Below, in pieces: positions 6,897 through 7,273 of a DNA stretch of 7,273 nt. The stretch lies in assembly GCA_027064745.1 (NCBI GenBank), contig JAMOPD010000350.1, positions 1-7,273 of the forward strand, given 5' to 3'. Origin of the DNA: Thermococcaceae archaeon. Lineage in GTDB: Archaea; Methanobacteriota_B; Thermococci; Thermococcales; Thermococcaceae. The notes under the pieces are model-generated. The model was not told the origin of the DNA. It was given only the letters and a program-made list of their open reading frames with translations, and did no database searches. A program made the position numbers and the translations under genes. Within the stretch, counting starts at the first letter, position 1. Each line of letters opens with the position of its first letter.

Positions 6897-6902
6897 TTTA
6901 AA

Positions 6903-7273
6903 GTGCGTCTCATCCTAAGGCCACTATTTGAGGCTGATCTTCCTGCAGATTTTATTGATATCCTGAAAACAAAGCTCCTTGGAAGGGAAATTAAGGAAGG
7001 AGAGAGGATTTCAATTGATATTCTGGGAAAGCATCTCGATTTTGAAGTTGTGTATGCAGAGCCTAAGATTCTAAAGGTCAGAGAGAGTACCAGAGTTGAA
7101 ATTTCATCATCTCCAGTTTCGTGTATAGAGCTTGAGTTTGATGCGGAAATTAAAGAGCTCATATCATTTTCAAGAGGTTTCGTCGTTGTTTTTGAAAAGG
7201 AGGTTCTAATTATAAACCAAAAAGGGCACAAAATTTTTAATAAAAGGTTCGAAAATCTTAAGGAAGTCGAAAT
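6903..7273 (+). CDS. Partial gene: protein with Cdc48 N-domain (subdomain 2)-like N-terminus, function unknown
   Basis: The gene starts at GTG and is cut by the window end after 123 complete codons. Residues 16-65 follow the pattern of the second subdomain of the Cdc48/VAT N-domain (Pfam CDC48_2 type): FIDILKTKLLGREIKEGE, then ISIDILGKHLDFEVVYAEP, then LKVRESTRVEI. In Cdc48 ATPases this fold binds substrates or adaptors, but there it follows a double-psi barrel and precedes AAA domains. Here the protein starts almost at the subdomain. The residues after about 85 (FSRGFVVVFEKEVLIINQKG) look like the blade of a beta-propeller rather than an AAA module. A strong Shine-Dalgarno and own promoter support expression. 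It is divergent from the methyltransferase unit and probably belongs to the host backbone. The minus-strand open frame across it is a shadow. The gene is fairly sure; the domain match is by eye, and the role is unknown. Confidence 0.8.
   Translation, partial: MRLILRPLFEADLPADFIDILKTKLLGREIKEGERISIDILGKHLDFEVVYAEPKILKVRESTRVEISSSPVSCIELEFDAEIKELISFSRGFVVVFEKEVLIINQKGHKIFNKRFENLKEVE

Larger units (their letters stand above)
6536..6902. other. Intergenic control region between divergent genes
   Basis: This gene-free stretch of about 367 bases holds the promoter of the methyltransferase operon at its left end and the promoter of the plus-strand gene at its right end. Between them are the paired 23-bp repeats and scattered TGTGAT/ATCACA motifs. 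A 67-codon open stretch on the plus strand (6570-6770) exists but has no ribosome-binding site or protein-like composition. I see no tRNA, no C/D-box guide RNA with proper boxes, and no convincing terminator hairpin. Confidence 0.7.

Noticed and set aside
6875..7231. Minus-strand open frame of 118 codons
   Set aside because: It lies antisense to the plus-strand gene that has a perfect ribosome-binding site. Its Ser/Phe/Arg-rich composition is typical of a shadow.

Overview
This window looks like chromosomal DNA from a hyperthermophilic archaeon, most likely of the order Thermococcales. The evidence is the strong GGAGGTG-type Shine-Dalgarno sites, AT-rich archaeal BRE/TATA-like promoters, proteins rich in Lys, Glu and Ile, and a partial gene at the right edge whose N-terminus resembles the second subdomain of the Cdc48 N-domain. 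The assignment to an order is inferred from style. No marker gene is present.

Layout: most of the window (6535 down to 279, minus strand) is one tightly packed three-gene unit. The first gene encodes a ~1280-residue DNA adenine-N6 methyltransferase of the Eco57I/type IIG/PglX-like kind. It has an N-terminal domain, a SAM-binding and NPPY catalytic core, and a C-terminal target-recognition domain. Its stop codon lies inside the ribosome-binding site of the second gene, a 604-residue protein I cannot place in any family. After 37 bases comes a 186-residue, highly charged, mostly helical protein, also unrecognised. Beyond its stop codon the same frame stays open for another 69 codons without any start codon (278 to 72). 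This looks like a broken gene or a severed C-terminus. Positions 1-68 hold nothing I can support.

The right side (about 6536-6902) is an intergenic region between divergent genes. It carries a probable promoter for the methyltransferase operon, two identical 23-bp direct repeats, several TGTGAT motifs in both orientations, and a promoter and ribosome-binding site for a plus-strand gene. That gene starts with GTG at 6903 and runs off the window. It is probably host backbone, so this boundary may be the edge of a mobile or accessory island.

How the genes may work together: the methyltransferase presumably marks self DNA at a sequence chosen by its target-recognition domain. The two co-transcribed unknown proteins are candidates for the restriction or antiviral effector, or for a helper complex. 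The N-terminal domain of the methyltransferase has a PD-(D/E)xK-like layout with only a weak catalytic signature, so nuclease activity may lie elsewhere. No helicase, phosphatase (PglZ), BrxC or DrmA/B gene is present, so within this window the cassette matches neither complete BREX nor DISARM. The methyltransferase is also a compositional mosaic: its recognition domain is clearly more AT-rich than the sequence on either side, consistent with swapping of specificity.
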